From assembly GCA_000381625.1 (NCBI GenBank), contig KB906767.1:2582629-2646628 (forward strand): 64,000 nucleotides of DNA, given 5' to 3'. The stretch is from Bryobacterales bacterium KBS 96. Lineage in GTDB: Bacteria > Acidobacteriota > Terriglobia > Bryobacterales > Bryobacteraceae. A model generated the notes under the pieces. That model was not told the DNA's origin. It made no database searches and saw only the letters and a list, made by a program, of their open reading frames with translations. Positions 30,180 through 37,786 of this stretch are shown here, one piece after another; the first letter of the stretch is position 1; every line of letters begins with the position of its first letter. The position numbers were made by a program, and so were the translations under genes.

Positions 30180-31348
30180 GCGCCGGCCGACTCAGATCGC
30201 CCATTCTTCCCGGGAGCGCCATTGGCGTATTGGGAAGCGGGCAACTTGGACGCATGTTTGCCATCGCGGCGCGCCGCATGGGTTACCGTGTCCACACATA
30301 TTCGCCCGACCAGGACACACCCACTGGACAGGTTGCCGATCTGGAAGTGACCGCCCCGTACGACGACCTGGACGCGGTCCGCCAGTTTGCAAGCCGGGTT
30401 TCCGCCGTCACCTTCGAATTTGAAAACGTTCCGGCGGAAACCGCCGCCGCGGCAGCCGAATGCGCGCCGGTCCGGCCAAGCGGTCATGTTCTGCACATTG
30501 CGCAGCACCGGCTGCGGGAAAAGACATTCCTCGCCAATGCAGGACTTCCGGTCACGCCGTTCCGGCGCATCGGAAGTTTTGCCGATTTGGAGGCTGCCGG
30601 TCTGCAACTGGGCTTGCCAGCCGTGCTCAAAACCGCGGGCTTCGGTTACGACGGTAAAGGTCAGTACACCATCCGTGCCGGCAGCGAACTATCCGTTGCC
30701 TGGAAGTACGTTGGCGAAAGTGAAGCCGTGCTCGAGAGCTTTATCGATTTCGACCGTGAGGTATCGATTGTCGCGGCACGCTCCGAACGTGGCAACTTTG
30801 TCCATTTCGGCGTAGTCGAAAACCGGCACCATAACCACATTCTGGACATCACGATTGCTCCAGCGTGCGTGTCCAGCAGCGTGCTGCGCGATGCCGTCGA
30901 GATTGCACGTGAAGTTCTGGAAAAGCTCGATGTTGTAGGCGTCCTGTGTGTCGAATTTTTTTTGTGCAAGGACGGAAGTCTTCTCATCAACGAGCTGGCG
31001 CCGCGCCCGCACAATTCCGGGCATTTCACTTTTGATGCGAACGTCACCAGCCAATTTGAGCAACAGCTTCGCGCCGTCTGTGGCCTGCCGTTCGGCTCCG
31101 TGCAGCAGCTCGCGCCGGCCTCTATGGCCAACATCCTGGGCGATATGTGGCAGGAAGGTGAACCGGACTGGGCAGCCGCGGCTTCAGCGCCAAACGTAAA
31201 GCTGCACCTTTATGGGAAACTCGAAGCGCGGCCAGGCCGCAAAATGGGGCACCTGACGGCCTTGGCGGCAACTCCCGAGCAGGCGCTCAAAGACGTGCAG
31301 GCGGCGCGACGGTTGCTGGCTGGACAGTCAAACGCACATTCGTTTTGA
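30176..31348 (+). CDS. purK: 5-(carboxyamino)imidazole ribonucleotide synthase
   Basis: 390 residues, ATP-grasp enzyme: [36 protein letters not shown]-type region, [64 protein letters not shown] and [16 protein letters not shown]-like region near the end. It carboxylates AIR at N5 with ATP and bicarbonate. ATGA overlap with purE; the gene order icd-purE-purK puts a TCA-cycle enzyme upstream of the purine pair. Confidence 0.96.
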   Translation: MSAGRLRSPILPGSAIGVLGSGQLGRMFAIAARRMGYRVHTYSPDQDTPTGQVADLEVTAPYDDLDAVRQFASRVSAVTFEFENVPAETAAAAAECAPVRPSGHVLHIAQHRLREKTFLANAGLPVTPFRRIGSFADLEAAGLQLGLPAVLKTAGFGYDGKGQYTIRAGSELSVAWKYVGESEAVLESFIDFDREVSIVAARSERGNFVHFGVVENRHHNHILDITIAPACVSSSVLRDAVEIAREVLEKLDVVGVLCVEFFLCKDGSLLINELAPRPHNSGHFTFDANVTSQFEQQLRAVCGLPFGSVQQLAPASMANILGDMWQEGEPDWAAAASAPNVKLHLYGKLEARPGRKMGHLTALAATPEQALKDVQAARRLLAGQSNAHSF

Positions 31349-31405
31349 AGCGGGCGGCGCAACCTTCGGCGATACACTATCAATCGGAAGAGTCCATCCT
31401 GGAGT

Positions 31406-33211
31406 TTGGCGACAGTGACTATCTCGGCGCTTCCTATTGCAACCAGCCGGAGGTTTTCGCGATGGCGAGTTGCGTTGCGACGCCGCCCGGCCGGTAGGCG
31501 GCGTAAGGAGATAACAGTCGCTGGCGCTTCCCGGCTCAGTCCGTTTGCACTGGGTCCGGTGGTGTTGGTTGGTCTGCTTATTGCTGCATCGCTCCCGCTG
31601 CGCGCCAAGGATCGCTGGACCGATCTGAATATCGGGCCATTTCATGTCGATACAGACGAAAACACATCGGGCGCTCGAGATGCCCTGGTGAATCTGGAAC
31701 AGCTCCGCTGGGTCTTGGGGGGCATGCTTGAATCCAAAGATCTTCAGGCGATCTGGCCATTCCGCATCCTGATCACCCCAGCCGCGCACGGCGCCACTTC
31801 TGATTTTGTTGTGCGACATGGTGAATATGTATTGGTAGTCGTTCCTGAGAGGCCGATCCCGCTCGAACGGGTAGCGAAGCTCTTTCTGGACGCGAACACT
31901 CCGCGTCTTCCCCCAGAAGTTGAGTCCGGGCTACCCCAGCTCTTTGCTGGGCTTCAGGCCCGGGGGAGCCGCGTTACCATCGGAGCTTCTCCCGCGCACT
32001 CCGATCTTGGGTGGGCCCGCATGCACCTGTTCGCTACAAAGCCCGAGTACGCGGGCCGCTTCAACGTATTCATGAATAACTTACGCGGTGGCTCGGGTCT
32101 CCTGGTTGCGGAGGCGAACGCTTTCGGCAAGGATTCCAAGCTCCTCGAGAAGGAAGCTGCTGAACATTTATCTTCGGAAGCGGCTCAGCCCGTAACTATT
32201 TCGGCCCGCCCACTCGATCCGAAGCGGGATCTAGGCGAGCATTCCATCGATGCGGCTCTCGCCAATCTATATCTGGCCGATGCCAGGCTTGATAGCGATC
32301 CCCAATCGGCCGAAGCAGCCTACAAATCCGCCATCGAGGCCGGCCATGCTGCGCTCGGCCAGGAGGGCTTGGCGTTGGTCGCCATGCATGAAGGCAGAAA
32401 GCCGGCAGAGTACCTGAATGCTTCGATTGCGAATGGCAGCACTAATGCGTGGGTCTATCTCGAAGCCGCCAAAGACCGGCCCGTGAATGAAGCCATTCCT
32501 TTGCTAAAGAAAGCCGCTGAGCTGAACCCGAAGTGGTGGGTTCCCATTCATGAACAATCGAAATTGGCTTCCATACCAGCCGAAAAAGAGGCATTGCTAG
32601 AACACGCTGCCAAGCTGAATCCCCGATCCGCAGCGCTCTGGCAGGAATTGGCCGAACTGCAAAGCAAGGACGGCCATGGCTTGTTGGCGCAAAATAGCTG
32701 GGCGCGCGCTGAAGACGCTGCTGGGACCCCCACGGAACGCGCCAAGGTTCATGAACGCGCCGGGGCGTTAGTAGACCAGCGTCTGGATGCCGAGGAGGCG
32801 GCGCGAAGACAAAGTTCCGAAGACGCCAGAGCCGAACAGGAGCGTCTTCGCGAGCAGCAACAGGCGCAAATTCAGGCTGCCGAGCAGCGCGCCAACAGCG
32901 CGAACGGCGGCACGGATGAGGATTTAAAAAACGTAGTACCGTGGTTTACAGCGCAAAATCCGAGCGTAGAGGGTGAATTAACCCGTGTAGAGTGCGAAGA
33001 CCGGCAGGCGAAGATTTGGGTGAAGCCGCGCGGCGCGCGAGTCATGATCCTGCTCGTGCCAAATCCGTCCACGGTTTCGATCGATGGAAGCCGGACGCCG
33101 TTTCCGTGCGGCGTCCAGCATCCTGCACGAAAGTTGAGTCTTACGTACAAACCGCGAAAAGATATCCAACTCGGCACTGCGGGAGACGTCACCGCAATTC
33201 ATTTCGAATGA
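31406..33211 (+). CDS. Membrane-anchored TPR/coiled-coil protein of unknown function
   Basis: Up to 601 residues. The start is uncertain: GTG 31406 gives an Arg-rich cytoplasmic tail, whereas a Shine-Dalgarno-like AAGGAGA lies near 31505 without a good codon. One hydrophobic helix (ALGPVVLVGLLIAASLPL) precedes a periplasmic region. An N-terminal region resembling peptidase-like DUF proteins (FHVDTDENTSGARDALVNLEQLRW) is followed by TPR-like helices (NAWVYLEAAKDRPVNEAIPLLKKAAELNPKWW), a coiled coil (EQERLREQQQAQIQAAEQRA) and a small C-terminal beta domain. rimI starts inside its last codons (ATGA). Confidence 0.6.
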   Translation: MATVTISALPIATSRRFSRWRVALRRRPAGRRRKEITVAGASRLSPFALGPVVLVGLLIAASLPLRAKDRWTDLNIGPFHVDTDENTSGARDALVNLEQLRWVLGGMLESKDLQAIWPFRILITPAAHGATSDFVVRHGEYVLVVVPERPIPLERVAKLFLDANTPRLPPEVESGLPQLFAGLQARGSRVTIGASPAHSDLGWARMHLFATKPEYAGRFNVFMNNLRGGSGLLVAEANAFGKDSKLLEKEAAEHLSSEAAQPVTISARPLDPKRDLGEHSIDAALANLYLADARLDSDPQSAEAAYKSAIEAGHAALGQEGLALVAMHEGRKPAEYLNASIANGSTNAWVYLEAAKDRPVNEAIPLLKKAAELNPKWWVPIHEQSKLASIPAEKEALLEHAAKLNPRSAALWQELAELQSKDGHGLLAQNSWARAEDAAGTPTERAKVHERAGALVDQRLDAEEAARRQSSEDARAEQERLREQQQAQIQAAEQRANSANGGTDEDLKNVVPWFTAQNPSVEGELTRVECEDRQAKIWVKPRGARVMILLVPNPSTVSIDGSRTPFPCGVQHPARKLSLTYKPRKDIQLGTAGDVTAIHFE

Positions 33212-33654
33212 CGACCAAGTGTATTTCTTCAGTACACGTGCGGGCGGCCCGCCAGCCAGATTTGGAGGAGATGCTTGGCATCGAACAAGCGTGCTTTTCG
33301 AATGCACCCTGGGATGCCGAGAGTTTGACCCGCTACGACTGTGCGGTTGCAGAAATCGATTGCATCGTTCGCGGCTTTCTGATTTCGCGCGAGCTAGTGC
33401 CGAACTATGAAGGACTCGGCGGCGAAAGAGAAATTCTCAACCTCGCAGTGAATCCGAGATGGCGCCGGCAAGGCATCGCCCGCGCGCTGCTCGAGTACGA
33501 AATCGGGCGGGGTGGAACCCTGTTCCTGGAGGTCCGAAATTCGAACGCCGCGGCTCAATCGCTCTACAAGTCCTGTGGGTTTATAGAGATCGGGCGAAGA
33601 GACGATTATTATCAGTCGCCTAGCGAAACCGCTATTGTCATGCGACTGAAATGA
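33208..33654 (+). CDS. rimI: Ribosomal protein S18 alanine N-acetyltransferase-like GNAT
   Basis: 148 residues from ATG 33208, which overlaps the upstream stop (ATGA). GNAT features: QPDLEEMLGIEQACFSNAPW, LNLAVNPRWRRQGIARALLEYEI with the acetyl-CoA-binding R/Q-x-x-G-x-A, and FLEVRNSNAAAQSLYKSCGFIEIGRRDDYY. The RimI-type end NYY-like (RDDYYQSP) fits acetylation of the S18 N-terminus. No tsaB or tsaD gene is near, unlike many genomes. Confidence 0.82.
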   Translation: MTTKCISSVHVRAARQPDLEEMLGIEQACFSNAPWDAESLTRYDCAVAEIDCIVRGFLISRELVPNYEGLGGEREILNLAVNPRWRRQGIARALLEYEIGRGGTLFLEVRNSNAAAQSLYKSCGFIEIGRRDDYYQSPSETAIVMRLK

Positions 33655-33782
33655 TGATACCTTGCGGGTGCGGGCGGCCTCTGGTGACCGGCCCGCGAGT
33701 GATGAACACTAACACTCACACCCACCGGGCCAGAACCAATGCAGTCCGACTCGGCGTGGTGTCTCACAAAGGAGAATACCTG

Positions 33783-34019
33783 ATGGAGAACCACACGCAA
33801 GATGATATGAAAGCGCATCTGCTCGCTACGGATGAAGGCTTCCGTAATTTAAACGAGCAGCATGCGCATTATTCGAAGCTGATTGACGAGATCGAAGCGA
33901 AGGGCCTTCTCTCTGATGCAGAAGAGCTCGAGGAACACCGGTTGAAAAAGCTCAAATTGCATGTGAAAGACCAGATGAATGAGATCGCGGCCAGGTACCG
34001 AACAGCCGCCGTCAGCTAA
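33783..34019 (+). CDS. YdcH/DUF465 family small protein
   Basis: 78 residues from ATG 33783, which has AAAGGAG at ideal spacing. Two helices with the family's pattern LLATDEGFRNLNEQHAHYSKLIDEIE and LEEHRLKKLKLHVKDQMNEIAARY. These small acidic/basic helical proteins are widespread and lack an assigned activity. The upstream part of the frame (33651-33782) looks like leader rather than protein. Followed by a strong hairpin terminator. Confidence 0.85.
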   Translation: MENHTQDDMKAHLLATDEGFRNLNEQHAHYSKLIDEIEAKGLLSDAEELEEHRLKKLKLHVKDQMNEIAARYRTAAVS

Positions 34020-34052
34020 TCGTCTTGCAGACTACTATTATTAGAAGTCCTC

Positions 34053-34083
34053 GAAGGGCCACGGTTCCGTGGCCCTTCTTTCA
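34053..34083 (+). terminator. Rho-independent terminator after the YdcH-like gene
   Basis: 12-bp stem GAAGGGCCACGG (34053-34064) with CCGTGGCCCTTC (34067-34078), very short loop, followed by TTTCATTTTC. It closes the rimI-ydcH segment before the long gene-free stretch. Confidence 0.85.
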
Positions 34084-35553
34084 TTTTCTGGGCGGCCGTG
34101 TCCGGCGCGCCTTTCCAGGTTCGCCGTAATATCCTGAGACTGCATACCTGCTAGACTGCACCGCAAGTTGACCCTGCAGGCGGGTCGCATCCCGCCTAGT
34201 TGGCGACGCCTCTACCCGGAGCACCCAAAAGGGCAAGGTGCGGTGAACGACACCTTTCAGCACGCCAACTTATTGGACGTCGTGGACAAATCGAATCCCA
34301 TCTCGACAGATATGTCCAACATTTCGATGCTTCGATGAAGCGTCTTCAGGGCTACGCCGGCGAACCATTCAGCCATCCGCGTATCGGCAACCATATAGAC
34401 TCCGCTATCGAAGTGCAAGAGGCGCCGTAGACCTGGAGATACGAACACGCGTCCCCTGGTGGCCAGAGTGCTCGATCGACCATTGGAGTGCAGCATCGTA
34501 TACATACGTCAATTTCGCCAATTACCAGATTCCGCGGCATTGCTCGGTGGCCCCGCTTTGTCGAGGAACAAGCCGGCCGATAAACTCCTGCGCTAAGTGG
34601 CTCATTCCATTTCGTTGGCACAACAATGTTTTCATACAGTACTACACAATAAGTAACAACGTCGTCGACGCAGAACGCACCGCGCACGTTAGCTTAGTTA
34701 CTCCCCAACGCGCCACTATATAATTTATTTGGCACGCGTCTTCTGTAGGCTGTCTCATAGGTGCCGACATATACACCTTTCCCGGGCCCTCTTGCGACCA
34801 ATGCGATGACTGACCACACATCGACCAGCGACCATAACTACGTTGCGGGCATACGAAACATGTGGGCAATCGAGACGGGCCCCTCTTCCTAAGATTCCAG
34901 CGAGAGAGACAACCCCATCTACATCGTTCCATGCTCAACGTGATCCTGTCCATTCGCTCGTGACTCAAATCAACGGGAGTCCCAGTACTGGCCGCTCCCT
35001 TTCAGCTGGTCCGGTGGTTCTAAGAGTTTCTTAACCGTTTGCGCCACAACGAAAACAACTCCGATATTGCGGTAGCGACAGTAGCGACACTGTCGACTTC
35101 TCATTGCACAATGACGAGGAACTTCCCGTTATTTTTGAATAATAGGCATTCGACAGCAAGGCAACAATCCACTTGCAACACTCGCTTAAATCCCATTCTA
35201 CCGACGGAACAGCGTGTTGGTCGTCGCCTTCAATAACGGTAAGTTAGGTAGCTTTCGCAGACGGACCGAGCGCATTAATCGCAAATACGTCTCTTTTCAG
35301 CTAACATTATTGCGGGGCATGTGCTCCTTTTTAAACAATATCGCCCTCGAGACCATTAGAACTTATAGGCTCTTTCCGGCCGACGGACGGCGGCCGCTCT
35401 GCGGTTCCGGTGCTCCGTCGGCGACGGCAATCAGCCGGTATTGTCACCGGTACTAGAACGCATTCAACCCCGAAGCGATTTGAAACCGATTGACACCTGT
35501 AAGACAACGACGTATTCTGACGAAGCATCCAGTAGAAACTTGAGAAGGCAGTA

Positions 35554-35578
35554 GGCGGTAGTTTATTGCGGTAGCTAT
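35554..35578 (+). promoter_or_regulatory. ops-like element (GGCGGTAG) pair upstream of a NusG paralog
   Basis: GGCGGTAGTTT at 35554-35564 matches the RfaH ops core GGCGGTAGNNT at every fixed base, and a second TGCGGTAGCTA begins at 35567, 14 bp on. A further GCGGTAG lies at 35069. The next gene (35794) encodes a NusG/RfaH-family protein that starts a polysaccharide operon, exactly where ops elements occur in enterobacteria. Whether this distant homolog uses the same signal is not known. Confidence 0.45.
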
Positions 35579-35724
35579 GTTTATAATCGTACTTTTTACG
35601 CTGATTTTACGCTCAGCACCTTCACGTCGTCACTTCTTGCCTATCTATCAGCAGGTGTTCTGCGGTTAGTTCGCTTGCTGTTATAAATAGACAATTGCCC
35701 TCAGGTCTTTAAACACCTACTCTG

Positions 35725-35766
35725 GAGCGGTCCGGTTTCTCTCTCTCGCCCTGAACCGGCTCGCTC
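35725..35766 (+). promoter_or_regulatory. Leader hairpin before the NusG-like gene
   Basis: Inverted repeats GAGCG/CGCTC (35725-35729 and 35762-35766) outside and CCGGTT/AACCGG (35732-35737 and 35754-35759) inside, with a pyrimidine-rich loop, ending ~27 bp before the GTG start. It could pause polymerase or shape the leader; no T-run follows, so it is not an obvious terminator. Confidence 0.4.
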
Positions 35767-35793
35767 TTCTAGACAATATTTCGGAGGGAAAAC

Positions 35794-36411
35794 GTGTGTA
35801 AGCAGGTTAACTCAAATGCTTTTGTGTCTCGATTTCCATTTGAGACCGAGACCTCGACAGGCCTCGAATGGTTTGCAATCCAAGTCAAATGTAGATACGA
35901 AGAAAGAATCGCCTCGGTGCTCCTTGACAAAGGCTTCGAAACACTGGCCGCCACTCTAAAGGTCAAAACCGCCGACGCCGGTTGCGGTAAATCGAGAGCC
36001 CTCTTCCCCGGTTACATTTTTGGCAGATTCGACGCACTCTATCGAATGCCGATTCTTGTCACGCCCGGCGTACAGGCGATTGCCGGGTTTGGAAAACGCC
36101 CCAGCCCCGTCGATGCCAACGAAATTGCCGCAATTCGCAAGGTGCTTGAATCGGGCGAGCCGGTTGAACCATGTACTTATCTCGAGGCCGGCGATCTAGT
36201 TGAAATAACCCGTGGGCCCCTAACGGGCATGCGTGGATTATTGTTCCAGCAGCGATCGTCCTACCGCATAGTCCTTTCAGTGTCGCTGATTCAACGTTCA
36301 ATCAAAGTCGAAGTACCACAAAACGCTGTCATGCCGCTCAGGCGGAGACCCCAAACGGTGATGGCAAATCACTCTCGATCAAGCCCAGCTGCCCTTTCCA
36401 GTGTCTCGTAA
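35794..36411 (+). CDS. NusG-family transcription antitermination protein (UpxY/RfaH/LoaP-like)
   Basis: 205 residues, GTG start with GGAGGGAAAAC upstream. NGN domain: WFAIQVKCRYEERIASVLLDKGFE (~26-49), FPGYIFGRFD (71-80), VTPGVQAIAGFG. KOW motif: EAGDLVEITRGPLTGMRGLLF (~131-151). Specialised NusG paralogs of this kind open capsule/EPS operons and let RNA polymerase read through long gene clusters. Its position as first gene of a ~28-kb polysaccharide locus fits. Its last 11 bases overlap the next gene. Confidence 0.9.
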   Translation: MCKQVNSNAFVSRFPFETETSTGLEWFAIQVKCRYEERIASVLLDKGFETLAATLKVKTADAGCGKSRALFPGYIFGRFDALYRMPILVTPGVQAIAGFGKRPSPVDANEIAAIRKVLESGEPVEPCTYLEAGDLVEITRGPLTGMRGLLFQQRSSYRIVLSVSLIQRSIKVEVPQNAVMPLRRRPQTVMANHSRSSPAALSSVS

Positions 36412-36700
36412 AACGTCAAGAGCCCGTGTTGTCAATTTCCGCCTTACCGACGCGGAATATGAAAGCATCGTATTTGCCTGCCATGCTGAAGGCGTGAGGA
36501 CGGTGTCTGAATTTGCACGCGATATCGTCCTCAGCCGCGCTCGCGGAGAGACCGTAAGCCGCGTCCAGGTAAGTCAGTGGCTTCTTGGCATGAGCATCGA
36601 CTTTGCCAAAATTAAGGCCGATGTCGCCCAGGTGCTTGGCATCCTTGAATCCGACGCGATAAAGAGACCCCTTTCAATATCCGGAAAGATAGAACGATAG
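36401..36700 (+). CDS. Ribbon-helix-helix protein, MobC/NikA-like
   Basis: 99 residues, GTG start inside the NusG-like gene. The pattern RVVNFRLTDAEYESIVFACHAEGVRTVSEFARDIVLSRARG is a ribbon-helix-helix DNA-binding module of the type found in MobC/NikA mobilisation accessory proteins and some repressors. C-terminal helix IDFAKIKADVAQVLGILES may mediate dimer contacts. No relaxase or oriT is nearby, and its tight coupling to the NusG paralog suggests a local regulatory role; this is inference. Confidence 0.68.
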   Translation: MSRKTSRARVVNFRLTDAEYESIVFACHAEGVRTVSEFARDIVLSRARGETVSRVQVSQWLLGMSIDFAKIKADVAQVLGILESDAIKRPLSISGKIER

Positions 36701-36735
36701 ACGGTGGAAACTACCGTCGATATGTAAAGCAACTT

Positions 36736-37731
36736 ATGGCATTACTACAGTCGGCACTTTGTTTGATCATCTTAGCGTCGTGGGCGGGTTCTCCTCTACG
36801 GGGATCCGACGTTGGCTATCAACATGCCTCCAGTCCGAGTGAGAACGCGCTTAATCGGGCGCAACTTTATATCCTTGGGCCAGGAGACGTCGTGGTCATC
36901 AACGGTCTGAATGCTGAGGACCTTGTCGGGAAACCAATGCGTATCGATGCTAAGGGCGAGTTGACTCTTCCTCTGATTGGCACGGTCCATGCGGGCGGCT
37001 TGACCATTCCGCAACTTGAGACATTATTGAACAGCCGCCTCAGCGTGTTTGTGAAGCACCCGCAGTTAATAGTGAGCGTAAGTGAATACCAAAGCCAGCC
37101 CGTATCCGTCGTCGGCGCCGTTAACAATCCGGGCATTCATCAGATTCAAGGCAGAAAGACCATTGTCGAGATGCTTTCGCTTGCGGGAGGACCCCGTGTC
37201 GATGCAGGTTCCGCAGTCACCTTGACGCGCTCTCTGGACCAAGGCCGTCTGCCTCTTCCTAATGAACATCTCGACCCCTCGGGGCATTATTCAACGGCCG
37301 AGATATCGTTACGAGATATTACGTCCGGCGCGCGTCCGGGCGAAAACATCTTCGTGATGCCGCACGATGTACTAGCGGTATCGAGAGCCAGCATGATCTA
37401 CGTAATCGGTGAAGTGAATAAAGCCGGTGGTTTTCCCATTGGCGATGAGAATGCCGTTACCGTTGTCCAAGCCCTTTCCATGGCGCAAGGATGTGAACAT
37501 ACGGCGGATATGAGACACGCGCGCATTATCCGTAATTCTCAAATCCCCAATAAACGCGAAGAACGCGTCTGTGACCTACAAAAGATACTAAATGGAAAAA
37601 GCCCGGACATTACCTTACAAGCAGACGATATTTTATATGTTCCGGGAAGCACCGGCAAAAAGATCGCGCTTAAAGCACTCGAGACTGCGATTACGACAGG
37701 ATCGGGGATAGCAATCTGGGGCATTCGTTAG
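36736..37731 (+). CDS. Polysaccharide biosynthesis/export protein, Wza-like
   Basis: 331 residues. Leader LLQSALCLIILASWAGSPLRG. Poly_export (PES) domain YILGPGDVVVINGLNAEDLVGKPMRIDAKGELTLPLIGTVHAGGLTIPQLE, then two SLBB-like units: QPVSVVGAVNNPGIHQIQGRKTIVEMLSLAGG and IYVIGEVNKAGGFPIGDENAVTVVQALSMAQG, ending TLQADDILYVPG. Outer-membrane exporter subunit for capsule or EPS. No lipobox is clear. Gene follows the RHH protein by 35 bp. Confidence 0.92.
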   Translation: MALLQSALCLIILASWAGSPLRGSDVGYQHASSPSENALNRAQLYILGPGDVVVINGLNAEDLVGKPMRIDAKGELTLPLIGTVHAGGLTIPQLETLLNSRLSVFVKHPQLIVSVSEYQSQPVSVVGAVNNPGIHQIQGRKTIVEMLSLAGGPRVDAGSAVTLTRSLDQGRLPLPNEHLDPSGHYSTAEISLRDITSGARPGENIFVMPHDVLAVSRASMIYVIGEVNKAGGFPIGDENAVTVVQALSMAQGCEHTADMRHARIIRNSQIPNKREERVCDLQKILNGKSPDITLQADDILYVPGSTGKKIALKALETAITTGSGIAIWGIR

Positions 37732-37786
37732 GCTAACGCGGAGTTGTTTGCGCCGTTACCGTGGCAATCGCCAGCTAAACGAGACA

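Larger units (their letters stand above)
34084..35793. other. 1.7-kb gene-free region upstream of the EPS locus
   Basis: Every frame is broken by stops; the longest frames (up to ~110 codons) have no start signals, no family motifs and atypical residue composition. The base sequence looks near-random compared with neighbouring genes, which suggests decay of older sequence or a long untranslated leader. Visible structures: hairpin 35076-35095 directly after a GCGGTAG at 35069-35075, a tandem GCGGTAG pair at 35554-35574, and a larger hairpin 35725-35766 ahead of the first cluster gene. Direct repeats of GTAGCGACA lie at 35072-35089. Confidence 0.55.

Noticed and set aside
34257-34968. Frames of up to ~110 codons in the gene-free region
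   Set aside because: No start signals, no motifs, cysteine- and arginine-rich random-like residues.
36401-36700. Plasmid mobilisation locus indicated by the MobC-like RHH protein
   Set aside because: No relaxase, oriT-like repeat or other mobilisation gene lies nearby; regulatory role is more likely.
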